DNA of 64,000 nucleotides from Pelagibius marinus (GTDB lineage Bacteria; Pseudomonadota; Alphaproteobacteria; Kiloniellales; Kiloniellaceae), in assembly GCF_014925385.1 (NCBI RefSeq), contig NZ_JACSDK010000003.1, positions 372,001-436,000 on the forward strand, read 5' to 3'. How positions within the stretch are numbered: the stretch's first letter is position 1; every line of letters starts with the position of its first letter. Positions 34,203-46,423 of this stretch are shown piece by piece. The notes under the pieces were generated by a model. That model had not been told where the DNA came from. It did not search any database and saw nothing but the letters and a program-made list of their open reading frames with translations. The position numbers were made by a program, and so were the translations under genes.

Positions 34203-34931
34203 ATGGAACAGGACGCCGTTAATTCTCTTGTGCTCGAGGGTTCGGTCGACCCGAGTTTGTCGGTCTGGGCGCTTTTCCTGGAGGCCGACATCGTCGTGCA
34301 GGTCGTGATGATCCTGCTGCTGATGGCGTCGTTCTGGTGCTGGGCGATCATCTTCGAGAAGGTGCTGCGCATGCGGCGCCTGAAGGAACGCGCCGGCCAG
34401 TTCGAGGAAGCCTTCTGGTCCGGCGGCTCGCTGGACGACCTCTACGACCGGCTGGACAACCGCCCGCCCGATCCCATGGCCTCGATCTTCGTCTCGGCGA
34501 TGCGCGAATGGCGCCGTTCCTCGGCGCGCGGCCTCGCCAACTCGGCGGAGATCAAGGCCAGCCTGCAGCAGCGCATCGAGCGGGTCATGGAGATCGCCAT
34601 GGGCCGCGAGATGGACCGCCTGGAGCGGCACATGACCTTCCTCGCCTCGGTCGGCTCGGCGGCGCCCTTCATCGGCCTTTTCGGCACGGTCTGGGGCATC
34701 ATGAACGCCTTCACCTCCATCGCCGCGGCCAAGAACACCAGCCTGGCGGTGGTGGCGCCGGGCATCGCCGAGGCGCTCTTCGCCACGGCGCTGGGCCTGG
34801 TCGCCGCCATTCCGGCGGTGATCGGCTACAACAAGCTGTCCAACGACCTGGGGCGCTACGCCGGCCGCCTGGAGGCTTTCTCCGGCGAGTTCGGCGCCAT
34901 CCTGTCGCGCAAGCTCGACGAGAAGAACTGA
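34203..34931 (+). CDS. tolQ: Tol-Pal system protein TolQ
   Basis: A 242-residue inner-membrane protein of the MotA/TolQ/ExbB family. Three helices: [22 protein letters not shown] near the N-terminus, and a pair near residues 150-200 ([25 protein letters not shown] and [20 protein letters not shown]). It forms the proton channel with TolR that powers TolA. The next gene, tolR, starts 3 bp after its stop. Confidence 0.97.
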   Translation: MEQDAVNSLVLEGSVDPSLSVWALFLEADIVVQVVMILLLMASFWCWAIIFEKVLRMRRLKERAGQFEEAFWSGGSLDDLYDRLDNRPPDPMASIFVSAMREWRRSSARGLANSAEIKASLQQRIERVMEIAMGREMDRLERHMTFLASVGSAAPFIGLFGTVWGIMNAFTSIAAAKNTSLAVVAPGIAEALFATALGLVAAIPAVIGYNKLSNDLGRYAGRLEAFSGEFGAILSRKLDEKN

Positions 34932-34934
34932 GCC

Positions 34935-35426
34935 ATGGCCGCGACACTCATGTCATCGGGCCGCCGCGGCGGCCGGGGCGCCCAGAAGCGCTACCGCCCC
35001 TTGAGCGAGATCAACGTGACGCCTTTCGTCGACGTCATGCTGGTGCTGCTCATCGTCTTCATGGTGACGGCGCCGCTGCTGACCGTCGGCGTGCCGGTCG
35101 ACCTGCCGAAGACCCAGGCCCAGTCGATCGCCGACCCGGATGAACCGCTGGTCATTTCCGTCAACGCGGAAGGGACGATCTACATCCAGGACACGGAGGT
35201 CGAGCTGAACAAGCTGGTGCCGCGCCTGCGCGCCATCACCGAGAACAAGCCGGATACCCGCATCTTCGTGCGTGGCGACCGCGCCATTGCCTACGGCCGC
35301 ATCATGCAGGTCATGGGCACGGTGAACTCGGCCGGCTTCAAGCGGGTCGCGTTGATCGCCGAACTGCCGAAGGGCGGCGAGGCGGGTGCCGCCGACGAAG
35401 AGCCGGCGCCGGCCGGGCAGCAGTAA
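34935..35426 (+). CDS. tolR: Tol-Pal system protein TolR
   Basis: A 163-residue protein of the ExbD/TolR family. The cytoplasmic N-terminus is followed by one helix, [20 protein letters not shown]; the aspartate in FVDVMLV is the proton-carrying residue. The C-terminal periplasmic domain (about residues 55-140) contains the [14 protein letters not shown] segment. It pairs with TolQ to energise TolA. The C-terminal tail is Ala/Pro-rich. Confidence 0.96.
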   Translation: MAATLMSSGRRGGRGAQKRYRPLSEINVTPFVDVMLVLLIVFMVTAPLLTVGVPVDLPKTQAQSIADPDEPLVISVNAEGTIYIQDTEVELNKLVPRLRAITENKPDTRIFVRGDRAIAYGRIMQVMGTVNSAGFKRVALIAELPKGGEAGAADEEPAPAGQQ

Positions 35427-35480
35427 GCCCGCCGCCGCCGGGCGCCATTTCGAGCCAAGAGAGCATCGCTGAACGCCATC

Positions 35481-36410
35481 ATGGGTAAGGCCAGTCTCCT
35501 TTCCGCGCTTCTGCACTTCGGGGTGATCCTCGCCCTGGTGTTCGGGCTGCCCGCCCTGCGCGACCCCATGGTCGATTTCGATTCGGTGCCGGTGGAGATG
35601 GTGTTCGAGCCGGAGGCGGCCACCGATGCCCCGGTGCCGGAGCCCGAGCCCGAACCGGAGCCGGTGAACGAGGCGCCCGAGGAAGCCCCGGAGCCCGAGC
35701 CCGAGATCGCCAAGGCGCCGCCGCCCGAGCCGGACCCGCTGCCCGAACCGGAGCCGGAACCGGAGCCCGAGCCGGCCCCGCTGCCCGAACCCGAGCCGGA
35801 ACCGGAGCCCGAACCCGAGCCGGAACCCGAACCGGAGCCCGAACCGGAGCCCGAGCCTGAGCCGGAACCCGAGCCGGAGGCCGAGGCGCCGCCGCCCAAG
35901 CCGAAGCCCAAACCCAAGCCGCCGGTGCAGGTCGCCGAGCAGCCGGAGCCGGAGAAGAAGAAGGAAGAGCCCAAGCCGGAAGACCGCCTGACCTCGATCC
36001 TGAAGAACGTCGAGAAGCTGAAGGACAAGCCTTCCAGCCAGCCGCAGCAGGCCGCCCGCGCGCCGGTTCAGGCGGCGACGCCGAAGATCTCCGCCGTGCA
36101 GCGCCAGCAGCTGGAGAACTCGGTGCAGAACCAGATCCGGCGCTGCTGGCGCATCGATGCCGGGGCCCGCCAGGCCGAAGACCTGATCGTCGAGATTACC
36201 GTCGATCTCGCCGCCGACGGCCGCGTGATCGGTCAGCCGCGGGTGGTCGATACCGTGCGCATGAGCCGTGACGCCTATTTCCGCAGCGCGGCGGAGAACG
36301 CCGTGCGCGCGATCCTGAAATGCAGCCCCTTCCAGCTGCCCGCCGACCAATATACGGCATGGAAGACGATGAACCTGACCTTCAACCCGAGAGAGATGCT
36401 TGGATCATGA
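35481..36410 (+). CDS. tolA: TolA-like protein with a long Glu-Pro repeat
   Basis: A 309-residue bitopic inner-membrane protein. The N-terminal helix ([19 protein letters not shown]) anchors it and interacts with TolQR. Residues about 50-145 are dominated by alternating Glu-Pro (EPEPEP), a stiff rod, followed by a basic stretch ([10 protein letters not shown]) and a Pro/Lys/Glu linker. The C-terminal domain contains [17 protein letters not shown] and the conserved [18 protein letters not shown], which in TolA/TonB-like proteins contacts TolB and Pal. It overlaps tolB by 4 bp (ATGA). Confidence 0.85.
   Translation: MGKASLLSALLHFGVILALVFGLPALRDPMVDFDSVPVEMVFEPEAATDAPVPEPEPEPEPVNEAPEEAPEPEPEIAKAPPPEPDPLPEPEPEPEPEPAPLPEPEPEPEPEPEPEPEPEPEPEPEPEPEPEPEAEAPPPKPKPKPKPPVQVAEQPEPEKKKEEPKPEDRLTSILKNVEKLKDKPSSQPQQAARAPVQAATPKISAVQRQQLENSVQNQIRRCWRIDAGARQAEDLIVEITVDLAADGRVIGQPRVVDTVRMSRDAYFRSAAENAVRAILKCSPFQLPADQYTAWKTMNLTFNPREMLGS
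35601..35905. repeat. Short-period repeat coding for Glu-Pro in tolA
   Basis: Dozens of near-identical six-base units GAGCCC/GAACCG/GAGCCG alternate in frame for about 300 bp. Both strands and several frames stay open across it. It is coding low-complexity sequence, not an independent element, but it is a likely place for length variation between strains. Confidence 0.8.
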
Positions 36411-37825
36411 TGTCGATGCACCGCTTCAAATCCCGTCCGACCAGGCTCGCCCGACCCGAGGCCTTTCGCGGGACCCTGCGCCGGGCCTGGTGCGGGAGCC
36501 TGGCCCTCGCCGCCGTCCTCTCCGCCCTGGTGCTCGCCGGGGGCACGCCGGCGCGCGCGCAGCTCAACGTCGATATCACCAAGGGCTTCGTCGAGCCGCT
36601 GCCGATCGCCATTCCCGAGCTCTACGGCGAGGTCTCGGAGGAGGCCAAGCTGGGCGCCGACATCGCCGGCGTGGTGGCCTCCGACCTGGAGCGCAGCGGC
36701 CTGTTCCGCCCGGTGGACAAGGGCGCCTTCATCCAGGATGCCGCCAGCCTGCGCTACGGCCCGCGCTTCGGCGACTGGCGTCTGATCAACGCCCAGGCGC
36801 TGGTCTCCGGCGCCGTGCAGCTGCAGGCCGACGGCCGCATGGTGGTGCAGTTCCGCCTCTGGGACGTCTATTCCGAAGTGCAGATGCGCGGCACCCAGTA
36901 CACCACGCCGCCGGCCAACTGGCGCGGCATCGCCCACCGCATCGCCGACGAGATCTACGAGCGCCTCACTGGCGAGGACGGCTATTTTAATACTCAGATC
37001 GTTTATATTGCCGAGCAGGGACCGCAGAACCGGCGCATCAAGCGCCTGGCGATCATGGACCAGGACGGCGCCAACCACCGCTTTCTGACCAGCGGCAACG
37101 AGTTGGTGCTGACCCCGCGATTCTCGCCGTCCAGCCGCGAGATCACCTACATGGCCTATCAGGCGGTCGGCAATGCCGAGGTGCCGCGGGTCTATCTCTT
37201 CAACCTCAACACCGGCCAGCAGGAGGTGCTCGGCGACTTTCCGGGCATGACCTTCGCTCCGCGCTTTTCCAGCGAGGGCAATGAGGTCATCCTCTCCATG
37301 GCCAAAGACGGCAACACGGAAATCTACACCGTCGACCTGCGCACCCGGCGCCAGACGCGGCTGACCAACCACCCGGCCATCGACACCTCGCCGTCGTTTT
37401 CGCCCGATTCGCGCGAAATTGTCTTTAATTCAGACCGCGGCGGGCGGCCTCAGATCTATGTGATGAATCGTGATGGAAGCAATGTGCGCCGAATCAGTCG
37501 TGGACAGGGATATTACTACACGCCGGTGTGGTCTCCGCGCGGCGATCTGATCGCTTTCACACGTCAGCATGCGGGGGAATTCTACATCGGCGTGATGCGC
37601 CCGGACGGCTCCGGAGAGCGCATGTTAGTGAGGGATTACAACGTGGAAGCCCCTACCTGGGCCCCCAACGGGCGGGTCCTGTCCTACTTCCGTAGTTCCC
37701 GCGCCGACTCGCGCGGGAAGATCACTAGTAAGATCTTTACGATTGATCTTACAGGGTTCAACGAACGCGAGCTTGTGACGCCTCTGGACGCATCCGATCC
37801 GGCGTGGTCCCCCTTGATTCGCTAG
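36407..37825 (+). CDS. tolB: Tol-Pal system beta-propeller protein TolB
   Basis: A 472-residue periplasmic protein. The signal peptide (hydrophobic core [16 protein letters not shown]) ends near ARAQ. An N-terminal domain ([21 protein letters not shown]) is followed by a six-bladed propeller with repeated motifs of the type [38 protein letters not shown] and [14 protein letters not shown]. TolB binds Pal and TolA. The ATG at 36407 overlaps the tolA stop. The end of the gene, from 37420, is locally more AT-rich than the rest of the operon. Confidence 0.97.
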   Translation: MMSMHRFKSRPTRLARPEAFRGTLRRAWCGSLALAAVLSALVLAGGTPARAQLNVDITKGFVEPLPIAIPELYGEVSEEAKLGADIAGVVASDLERSGLFRPVDKGAFIQDAASLRYGPRFGDWRLINAQALVSGAVQLQADGRMVVQFRLWDVYSEVQMRGTQYTTPPANWRGIAHRIADEIYERLTGEDGYFNTQIVYIAEQGPQNRRIKRLAIMDQDGANHRFLTSGNELVLTPRFSPSSREITYMAYQAVGNAEVPRVYLFNLNTGQQEVLGDFPGMTFAPRFSSEGNEVILSMAKDGNTEIYTVDLRTRRQTRLTNHPAIDTSPSFSPDSREIVFNSDRGGRPQIYVMNRDGSNVRRISRGQGYYYTPVWSPRGDLIAFTRQHAGEFYIGVMRPDGSGERMLVRDYNVEAPTWAPNGRVLSYFRSSRADSRGKITSKIFTIDLTGFNERELVTPLDASDPAWSPLIR

Positions 37826-37973
37826 GGGGGCGTCGGTATAGTCCGTTAACCATTTTCGGCTGTTAGTTGCCGACGTTGGGGGGCCGTATCAAGCAGGTTC
37901 GATCTGTTAAGTCACCGGTGGCAGATCGGCCTCGAATCCAGAAAATCCGGGGATGTGTTTGAGAGGGCAGAAT

Positions 37974-38498
37974 ATGCGCTTTTCCCTTGTTACGACTTTC
38001 GCTGCGGCCTTGCTGCTCGCGGCGTGTTCTACTCCGTCCGAAGATTCCGGCGCAGCGTCTGGCAGCGGCTCGAGTGGCACCGGCACGACCTCGCAGTCGT
38101 CCACCAGCGGCACCGATTCCCAGACCATTCCCGGTCCTGGCGCGGGCACTCAGGAAGAGTTGACCGTCGAGGTGGGCGACCGCGTCTTCTTCGACTTCGA
38201 CAAGTACAACATCCGGGCCGATCAGCGTGGCACCGTGGAGGCTCTGGCGGCTTGGCTTGACACCAACCCGTCGGTCACCCTGACCATCGAAGGCCACTGC
38301 GACGAGCGCGGTACGCGTGAGTACAACTTGGCGCTCGGCGAGCGCCGCGCCAACTCGGTCCGCGACTACCTAGTTGCGCTGGGCATCAACCCCGGCCGCC
38401 TCTCCACCGTCAGCTACGGTGAGGAGCGTCCGGCCGTGCTCGGCTCCAACGATTCCGCCTGGGCGCAGAACCGCCGCGGCGTCTTCGTTGTGAACTAA
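37974..38498 (+). CDS. pal: Peptidoglycan-associated lipoprotein Pal
   Basis: A 174-residue outer-membrane lipoprotein. The lipobox is LLAAC, with the acylated cysteine near residue 18. A Ser/Gly-rich linker leads to the OmpA-type domain (about residues 65-174) with FFDFDKYNIRADQ and the peptidoglycan-binding EGHCDERGTREYNLALGERRA. Pal ties the outer membrane to peptidoglycan and to TolA/TolB. The ATG at 37974 is preceded by GAGAGGG. A terminator follows, so the next gene may have its own promoter. Confidence 0.97.
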   Translation: MRFSLVTTFAAALLLAACSTPSEDSGAASGSGSSGTGTTSQSSTSGTDSQTIPGPGAGTQEELTVEVGDRVFFDFDKYNIRADQRGTVEALAAWLDTNPSVTLTIEGHCDERGTREYNLALGERRANSVRDYLVALGINPGRLSTVSYGEERPAVLGSNDSAWAQNRRGVFVVN

Positions 38499-38530
38499 GG
38501 GGCGTTTGACGCCTCAGTCGTGTTGAGAGC

Positions 38531-38576
38531 CCCGTCCGGCCGAGCGTCTGCCGCTTTGCCGGGCGGGGTTTTCGCA
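38531..38576 (+). terminator. Intrinsic terminator after pal
   Basis: GCCCCGTCCGGC on the left pairs with GCCGGGCGGGG on the right (10 of 11 pairs) across a loop of about 20 nt, followed by TTTT. It lies between pal and cpoB, and may be partial, as the two are usually expressed together. Confidence 0.55.
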
Positions 38577-38756
38577 TGTCTGGCGCGCCTTCCCGGGCCT
38601 GCGCTGGGCCGCACGCCGGCCGTAAAACTGGTCTCGGGTGGGCAACTGCGCCATAAAGATGACATGAAGACCTGCCACAGAAGATGGCCGGCGGAGCCAC
38701 GGGGTCGCCCCCGGCCGAAGGCTCCCGGAACCGAATACAAAGCGGAGGAAAGAGCG

Positions 38757-39893
38757 ATGGCCTGCAGGGTCCGCAGCTTCCCCTTCACGACTTCCCCCTT
38801 CCCGATTTCCAGGGTGGTGTCTTTGGCGCGCGGCGGCGTTCTGGCTCTGCCGCTGGTGCTGCTCGCCGGCTTGCAGCAGCCGGTGCTGGCGCAGAGCGTC
38901 GACGATCAGCTGGAACGTCTGCAGCGCGAGCTCTCTGACCTGCAGCGGCAGGTCTACGGCGGCGAAGCGCCCCCAGCTGGCGCGGCCACGTCCGGCGCCG
39001 CCTCGGGCGGCGTGGCGCCGACCCAGGCGGCCCGTATCCAGTTGCAGCTCGACCAGTACGAGGTGCAGCTGCAGGAACTGACCGGCCGCGTCGAGGAGAT
39101 GGGCTTCCAGATGCAGAGTGTCAGCGACCGCCTCGACAAGCTGGTCGCCGACGTCGACCTGCGCCTGCGCAACCTGGAGCAGGGCGGCCTGCCGCCGGTC
39201 GGCGCGAACGCCACCAGCGGCGGCGAGACCATGGCCGCCGGGCAAATGGCCGGCGGCCAGACGGCGCCGCTGAACCGGGCGGCGCCCGCGGGCGCCGCCG
39301 CTGCCGGCGGGACGCAGCCGGGCACCATCGGCTCGATCAGCGAATCGGATCTCAGCAGCTTCCAGAGCCAGCAGTCGTCCAACGTCGCCCAGGCTCAAGC
39401 TCAGGCCCAAGCCCAGGCCCAGACCCAAGCCCAGACTCCGTCGGCCCCGGTCCTCGGCGGCCAGCAGCAGGCCGCCGTGCCGCCGGGCGCGGGGGTGCTG
39501 CCGGCGGGCACGCCGCAGCAGCAGTACGACTACGCTTTCGGCCTGCTGCGCCAGGCCAACTATGCCGGCGCCGAGCAGGCCTTCGCGGCCTTCCTGGCCC
39601 AGCACCCGGGCGACGCCCTCGCCGGCAATGCCAAGTACTGGCTGGGCGAGACCTACTACGTGCGCGGCAACTACCAGCAGGCGGCGGTGACCTTCGCGGA
39701 GGGCTTCGAGACCTATCCCGAAAACTCCAAGGCGCCGGACAACCTGCTGAAACTCGGCATGTCGCTGGCTTCTCTGGGCAGCACCCAGGACGCCTGCGGC
39801 ACCTTCGACGTGCTGCTGGACCGCTACGCTGACGCCCCGGCCACGATCCTGTCGCGGGCGCAGCGGGAATCGCAGCGGCTGAGCTGTCCCTGA
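38757..39893 (+). CDS. cpoB: Cell division coordinator CpoB (YbgF)
   Basis: A 378-residue periplasmic protein that ends the tol-pal operon. A signal peptide (GVLALPLVLLAGL) is followed by a coiled coil (VDDQLERLQRELSDLQRQVYGG), a Gly/Ala/Gln-rich linker including AQAQAQAQAQTQAQ, and a C-terminal TPR-type domain (about residues 250-378) with YDYAFGLLRQANYAGAEQAFAAFLAQHPGDALAGNAKYWLGETYYVRGNY. Key parts are LLRQANYAGAEQAF and NAKYWLGETYY. CpoB coordinates outer-membrane constriction with PBP1B. The ATG at 38757 has GCGGAGG upstream. Confidence 0.92.
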   Translation: MACRVRSFPFTTSPFPISRVVSLARGGVLALPLVLLAGLQQPVLAQSVDDQLERLQRELSDLQRQVYGGEAPPAGAATSGAASGGVAPTQAARIQLQLDQYEVQLQELTGRVEEMGFQMQSVSDRLDKLVADVDLRLRNLEQGGLPPVGANATSGGETMAAGQMAGGQTAPLNRAAPAGAAAAGGTQPGTIGSISESDLSSFQSQQSSNVAQAQAQAQAQAQTQAQTPSAPVLGGQQQAAVPPGAGVLPAGTPQQQYDYAFGLLRQANYAGAEQAFAAFLAQHPGDALAGNAKYWLGETYYVRGNYQQAAVTFAEGFETYPENSKAPDNLLKLGMSLASLGSTQDACGTFDVLLDRYADAPATILSRAQRESQRLSCP

Positions 39894-39920
39894 GCCGCGC
39901 GGCCAGCGGACGACACGCCG

Positions 39921-41306
39921 ATGAGCGACCGCGCCGCCAGCGTCACTTCTGAGGCCTTCGACCGCCTGATGGCGGAACTCGGACCCTTCGAGCCCCGTCC
40001 TCATGTGGCGGCGGCGGTCTCCGGCGGTCCGGACAGCATGGCGCTGGCGCTGCTGCTGGCTGACTGGCTGGCGCCGCGCGGCGGCAGGCTCACCGCCTTC
40101 ACCGTCGACCACGGCCTGCGGCCCGAATCGGCGGAAGAGGCGGCCTGGGTGGCGAAGCAGTTGAAGCCCCTCGGCGTTGCCCACCGCACCCTGCGGTGGG
40201 AGGGGCCCAAGCCCCTGAAGAAGAGCGGGTCCTCGTACCAGGCGGCGGCGCGCGCGGCGCGCTACGCGCTGCTGCTGAAGGCCTGCGAGACGCGCGGTAT
40301 CTTCCATCTCGCCCTGGCGCATCACCTGGAGGACCAGGCGGAGACCTTCCTGCTGCGTCTCGGGCGCGGCAGCGGCCTGGACGGTCTGGCCGCCATGGCG
40401 CCGGTCAGCGAGACCAGCGGCCTGCGCCTGCTGCGCCCGCTGCTCTCCATCTCCAAGGCGCAGCTCGTCGAGCTGCTGGCGGCGCGCGGACAGGAGTGGG
40501 TCGAGGACCCGAGCAATGCCGACGGCGCCTTCGCGCGGGTGCGCCTGCGCCGCCTGCTGCCGGAGCTGGCGGACGAGGGGATGACGCCGGCGCGCCTGGG
40601 CAGCGCCAGCCACAATCTGGGCCGCGCCCGCGCGGCGCTGGAGGCGGACGTGGCGGCGGCCCTGGCGCGGGCGGTGCGGCCCGACCCGGCGGGTTTTCTG
40701 GATCTGGATCCCGCTCTCCTGCGGCGCGAGAGCGCCGAGGTGTCCCTGCGCGCCCTGGCGCGCTGCCTCATGGCCGTGGGCGGCTGTGACTACACGCCGC
40801 GCCTGGAGCGCCTGGAACGTTTGCATGCCTACTTGGAGAGCGGCCTGGCCCGCGGCGTGACCCTGGGCGGCTGCCGCATTCTGCCGCGCAAGTCGTCCGC
40901 GGGGGCTGAGCGCTGGCTCATCGTCCGGGAGGCCGGGCGCAGCGCCGAAGCGGCCCTGAAGCCGGGCGGCGCCCTGCTGTGGGACGGCCGCTTCGAGGTC
41001 CGGCTGTCGCGCGGCGCGACCGCGGAAACCCGGGAAAAATCCGCCGGCGAGATGACCATCGGCCCGCTGGGCAGCGAGGGCTGGCGCCGCCTGGCCAAGG
41101 CGCTGGAGGCGGTGGGGGCCGGGGCAAGGGCCGCCCGGATTCCGACGGCGGCCCGGGGGGCTCTGCCGGCCCTCCGCGACCGAGCGGGCCTGGCGGCGGT
41201 GCCACCTGTGGGCTATTTTCGGGACGCCGGAACGGCCAAGCGGTTGAAAGAATGCCGTTTTGCCCCCACAAACGGGTTAACCAACCCCGCTTTTACGGTT
41301 GTTTAG
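39921..41306 (+). CDS. tilS: tRNA(Ile)-lysidine synthase TilS
   Basis: A 461-residue PP-loop ATPase that modifies C34 of the AUA-reading tRNA-Ile to lysidine, an essential reaction. The PP-loop is SGGPDSMAL at about residues 34-42. Conserved segments follow: TVDHGLRPES, LALAHHLEDQAETFLLRLGRGSG and the EDPSNAD region. The C-terminal half is less conserved and extends to 461 residues, in the normal range. The neighbours are cpoB upstream and ftsH downstream; the tilS-ftsH pair is a very common gene order. Confidence 0.94.
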   Translation: MSDRAASVTSEAFDRLMAELGPFEPRPHVAAAVSGGPDSMALALLLADWLAPRGGRLTAFTVDHGLRPESAEEAAWVAKQLKPLGVAHRTLRWEGPKPLKKSGSSYQAAARAARYALLLKACETRGIFHLALAHHLEDQAETFLLRLGRGSGLDGLAAMAPVSETSGLRLLRPLLSISKAQLVELLAARGQEWVEDPSNADGAFARVRLRRLLPELADEGMTPARLGSASHNLGRARAALEADVAAALARAVRPDPAGFLDLDPALLRRESAEVSLRALARCLMAVGGCDYTPRLERLERLHAYLESGLARGVTLGGCRILPRKSSAGAERWLIVREAGRSAEAALKPGGALLWDGRFEVRLSRGATAETREKSAGEMTIGPLGSEGWRRLAKALEAVGAGARAARIPTAARGALPALRDRAGLAAVPPVGYFRDAGTAKRLKECRFAPTNGLTNPAFTVV

Positions 41307-41394
41307 ACCGCAAGGCGCATTATCTTCTACGAGAGGCGGTCGGGCGGCCGCCGAGGCCCTTTTGGGTGCCTGGACGTTTAACAGGGGTTAGGCC

Positions 41395-43329
<1,935 letters not shown>

Positions 43330-43355
43330 AAGCGCCGGCGCGAAGACAACGATCG

Positions 43356-43385
43356 AGGGCCTCCGCCGCGCGGAGGCCCTTTTTC
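43356..43385 (+). terminator. Intrinsic terminator after ftsH
   Basis: AGGGCCTCCG (43356-43365), loop CCGCG, CGGAGGCCCT (43371-43380), then TTTTC. The 10-bp perfect stem with a U-tract ends the long ruv-tol-tilS-ftsH run before folP. Confidence 0.85.
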
Positions 43386-43423
43386 TATGGCCGTTTTCTT
43401 GACGGCCCGGCGCGGATATAAGC

Positions 43424-44590
43424 ATGGGTATGAACGGTGAGCTCACCCTGAGGCCGGTCGGCCTGCGCGGGCCGGCGGAAATCGACGCGGCGGCGGAGAA
43501 CTTGCTCCGCCTGGCCGCCGGGCCGCTGCGGTTCGGCAAGTGCGAGGCGATCTGGCGGGCCGCTGGCAACACCCGGCGCGCCGTGCTGCCGCTGGACGAC
43601 CTGGCGCCCTGGGCGGAGGCGCAGGCACCAGGGCGCGGCGCCGCCGAGGCGGAAGCCCTGCTCCAGCGCCTCAGCGCGCCGCGCGCGCCCTTGGCCGGGC
43701 TCAGCCTCGACCGCCCCCGGATCATGGGCATCCTCAACGTGACGCCGGATTCCTTCTCCGACGGCGGCGACCGCGCCGCCCCGGAGGTCGCCGTGCGCGA
43801 CGGCCTGGCCATGCTGGCGGACGGCGCCGACATCCTGGACGTCGGCGGCGAGTCGACGCGCCCCGGCTCGCAGCCGGTCAGCCTGGCCGAGGAGCGGGCG
43901 CGGGTGCTGCCGGTGGTCGAGGCCCTGGCCAAGGCCGGCGCCGTCGTCTCCATCGACACCCGCCACGCCGCCATCATGGCCGAGGCGGTGGCCGCCGGCG
44001 CGGCCATCATCAACGACGTCACCGCCCTGGAGGGCGACCCCGACAGTCTCGCCGTGGCGGCCGAAACCGGCGCGCCGGTCATCCTCATGCACATGCAGGG
44101 CGAGCCGCAGACCATGCAGGCCAACCCGACCTATGACTCGGCGGCCCTCGACATCTACGGCTATCTCGCGGGGCGCCTGGAGGCCTGCGCGGCGGCGGGA
44201 ATCGAGCCCGGCCGGGTGGTCGTCGACCCCGGCATCGGCTTCGGCAAGACCCTGTACCACAACCTGCAGCTCTTCGAGCAGCTGGCGCTGTTCCAGGGCC
44301 TCGGCAGCGCGGTGCTGCTGGGGGCCAGCCGCAAGAGCTTTATCGCCAAGCTGGCGCCCCAGGCCGCAGGACAAGCCGTTGGGCCCAAGCAGCGCCTCGC
44401 CGGCTCCCTGGCGGCGGCGCTCTTCGGCCTGCAGCGCGGCGCGCAGATCCTGCGCGTTCACGACGTGGCCGAGACCGTCCAGGCGGTCGCCGTATGGCAG
44501 GCGGCCGGCGCCGTGCCCCCACCCGTTGGAGGGGCAGCGGTCGAGGACGCCGACAGCGCGGCCGCGCGCCGCGGCAGTGCCCTCCCGTAA
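43424..44590 (+). CDS. folP: Dihydropteroate synthase with an N-terminal extension
   Basis: A 388-residue enzyme that condenses p-aminobenzoate with the pterin diphosphate in folate synthesis. The core begins around residue 98 with [18 protein letters not shown]; further motifs are [28 protein letters not shown] and the C-terminal [10 protein letters not shown]. Usual DHPS length is about 270-290 residues, so there are roughly 95 extra residues at the N-terminus ([36 protein letters not shown]), of unknown role. glmM follows, the same folP-glmM order as in many bacteria. Confidence 0.93.
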   Translation: MGMNGELTLRPVGLRGPAEIDAAAENLLRLAAGPLRFGKCEAIWRAAGNTRRAVLPLDDLAPWAEAQAPGRGAAEAEALLQRLSAPRAPLAGLSLDRPRIMGILNVTPDSFSDGGDRAAPEVAVRDGLAMLADGADILDVGGESTRPGSQPVSLAEERARVLPVVEALAKAGAVVSIDTRHAAIMAEAVAAGAAIINDVTALEGDPDSLAVAAETGAPVILMHMQGEPQTMQANPTYDSAALDIYGYLAGRLEACAAAGIEPGRVVVDPGIGFGKTLYHNLQLFEQLALFQGLGSAVLLGASRKSFIAKLAPQAAGQAVGPKQRLAGSLAAALFGLQRGAQILRVHDVAETVQAVAVWQAAGAVPPPVGGAAVEDADSAAARRGSALP

Positions 44591-44649
44591 GGGCTCTGCT
44601 ATATAGAGAGTCGCCCGGCCGGGGCGAGTCGCAGAACCAGGACCCGCTG

Positions 44650-45996
44650 ATGACACGCAAGCTTTTCGGAACCGACGGCATTCGCGGCACCGCGAATGTG
44701 GAGCCGATCACCGCCGAGACCGCGCTGGCGGTGGCCAAGGCCGCCGGGCGCCAGTTTCTGCGCGGCGACCACCGCCATACCGTGGTGATCGGCAAGGACA
44801 CGCGCCTTTCCGGCTACATGCTGGAGCCGGCCATGGCCGCGGGCTTCATCTCCGTCGGCATGGATGTGGTGCTGCTCGGCCCGCTGCCGACGCCGGCGGT
44901 GGGCATGCTGACCCGCTCCATGCGCGCCGACCTGGGCGTCATGATCTCGGCCTCGCACAACCCCTATGAAGACAACGGCATCAAGCTGTTCGGCCCGGAC
45001 GGCTACAAGCTCTCCGACGAGGTCGAGGCGGAGATCGAGGCGCGCATCGACAACGGCGACTGCGAGGTAGCGCCGGCCCACCAGCTCGGCCGCGCCCAGC
45101 GCCTCGACGAGAGCGGCCACGGCCGCTACATCGAGTTCGTGAAGGGCAGCTTCCCGCGCGGGCTGCGCCTGGACGGGCTGAAGGTTGTGATCGACTGCGC
45201 CAACGGCGCCGCCTACCGCGTCGCCCCCAAGGTGCTCTACGAACTGGGCGCCGAGGTGGTGCCGGTGGGCGTCTATCCCGACGGCTTCAACATCAACCAG
45301 CGCTGCGGCGCGACCGATCCGGCGCGCATGCAGGAAGCGGTGGTGACCCACGGCGCCGACTTCGGCATCGCGCTGGACGGCGATGCCGACCGCGCCATCC
45401 TGGCCGACGAGAAGGGCAACGTGGTCGACGGCGACCAGGTCATGGCCCTGGTCGGACGCTCCTGGCTGCAGGACGGGCGCCTCAGCGGCGGCGCGGTGGT
45501 CGCCACGGTGATGTCCAACCTGGGCCTCGAACGCTTCCTGGGCAACCTTGGGGTGGGCCTGGTGCGCACCCCGGTCGGCGACCGCTACGTGGTCGAGCAG
45601 ATGCGCGCCGGCGGCTTCAACGTCGGCGGCGAGCAGTCGGGCCACATCGTGTTGACCGACTTCGCCACCACCGGCGACGGCCTCATCGCCGCCCTGCAGG
45701 TGCTGGCGGTGGTGGTGCAGTCCGACCAGCCGGCCAGCGAGGTGACGCGGCTCTTCGAACCCCTGCCGCAGCTGCTGCGCAACGTGCGCTTCAACGGCGG
45801 CGCGCCGCTGGAGGACGACAAGGTGCAGGCGGCGATCCGCGACGGCGAGACGCGTCTGGGCGACGCCGGGCGCCTGGTGATCCGCAAGTCGGGCACCGAG
45901 CCGCTGATCCGCGTCATGGCCGAGGGCGAGGACGAGGCCCTGGTCGACCAGGTGGTGAGCGACATCTGCCAGACCATCGAACAGCGCGCCGGCTGA
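44650..45996 (+). CDS. glmM: Phosphoglucosamine mutase
   Basis: A 448-residue enzyme converting glucosamine-6-phosphate to glucosamine-1-phosphate for peptidoglycan and lipopolysaccharide. It begins [19 protein letters not shown]. The phosphorylated serine is Ser102 in [15 protein letters not shown], the metal-binding loop is DGDADRAI and the sugar-binding loop GGEQSGH; the C-terminal phosphate-binding [15 protein letters not shown] is intact. The ATG at 44650 is chosen by homology; the open frame upstream is a shadow of folP. Confidence 0.98.
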   Translation: MTRKLFGTDGIRGTANVEPITAETALAVAKAAGRQFLRGDHRHTVVIGKDTRLSGYMLEPAMAAGFISVGMDVVLLGPLPTPAVGMLTRSMRADLGVMISASHNPYEDNGIKLFGPDGYKLSDEVEAEIEARIDNGDCEVAPAHQLGRAQRLDESGHGRYIEFVKGSFPRGLRLDGLKVVIDCANGAAYRVAPKVLYELGAEVVPVGVYPDGFNINQRCGATDPARMQEAVVTHGADFGIALDGDADRAILADEKGNVVDGDQVMALVGRSWLQDGRLSGGAVVATVMSNLGLERFLGNLGVGLVRTPVGDRYVVEQMRAGGFNVGGEQSGHIVLTDFATTGDGLIAALQVLAVVVQSDQPASEVTRLFEPLPQLLRNVRFNGGAPLEDDKVQAAIRDGETRLGDAGRLVIRKSGTEPLIRVMAEGEDEALVDQVVSDICQTIEQRAG

Positions 45997-46054
45997 GCCG
46001 GCGGCAGGGCGGCACACTGCAAGACGGCACGGGGGGCCAAGCGGGGGAGGGGCC

Positions 46055-46423
46055 ATGCTGACGGCGTTGACGGGCCTGCTGCTGTGCCAGCTCATCGGCG
46101 AGACGGTGGTGCGCCTCACCCATCTGCCGGTGCCCGGCCCGGTGCTGGGCCTGGTGCTGATGCTGGCCTTCCTGGCCCTGCGCAAGGGCATTCCCGGCAG
46201 CCTGGAGACCACCGCCGGCACCCTGCTGAAACACCTCTCGCTGCTCTTCGTGCCCGCCGGCGTCGGCGTGTTGCAGCACCTGGCGCGCATCCAGGCGGAA
46301 TGGCTGGCGCTGGCCGCGGCGCTGCTGGTCAGCTCGGTCGCCACCATCGTCGTCACCGCGGTGGTGATGCGCGCCATGATGCGGCTGATGAAGCTCGATG
46401 ACGATCAGGAAGGCGCCGCATGA
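46055..46423 (+). CDS. LrgA/CidA family membrane protein
   Basis: A 122-residue protein with four hydrophobic helices, of the LrgA/CidA holin-like family. In Gram-positive bacteria LrgA and LrgB modulate murein hydrolase activity and pyruvate uptake. Typical features are QLIGETVVRLTHLPVPGPVLGLVL and LLKHLSLLFVPAGVGVLQH (key parts PVPGPVLGL and LLFVPAGVG). It overlaps the downstream LrgB gene by 4 bp (ATGA). Confidence 0.88.
   Translation: MLTALTGLLLCQLIGETVVRLTHLPVPGPVLGLVLMLAFLALRKGIPGSLETTAGTLLKHLSLLFVPAGVGVLQHLARIQAEWLALAAALLVSSVATIVVTAVVMRAMMRLMKLDDDQEGAA

Noticed and set aside
35601-35905. A CRISPR-like or satellite repeat
   Set aside because: The period is six bases and it is in frame in tolA. 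It is coding low-complexity sequence.
38514-40826. A 770-codon open frame on the minus strand opposite cpoB and tilS
   Set aside because: It is a composition shadow. The opposite strand has unmistakable CpoB and TilS. The translation is Arg/Gln/Gly-rich and without domains.
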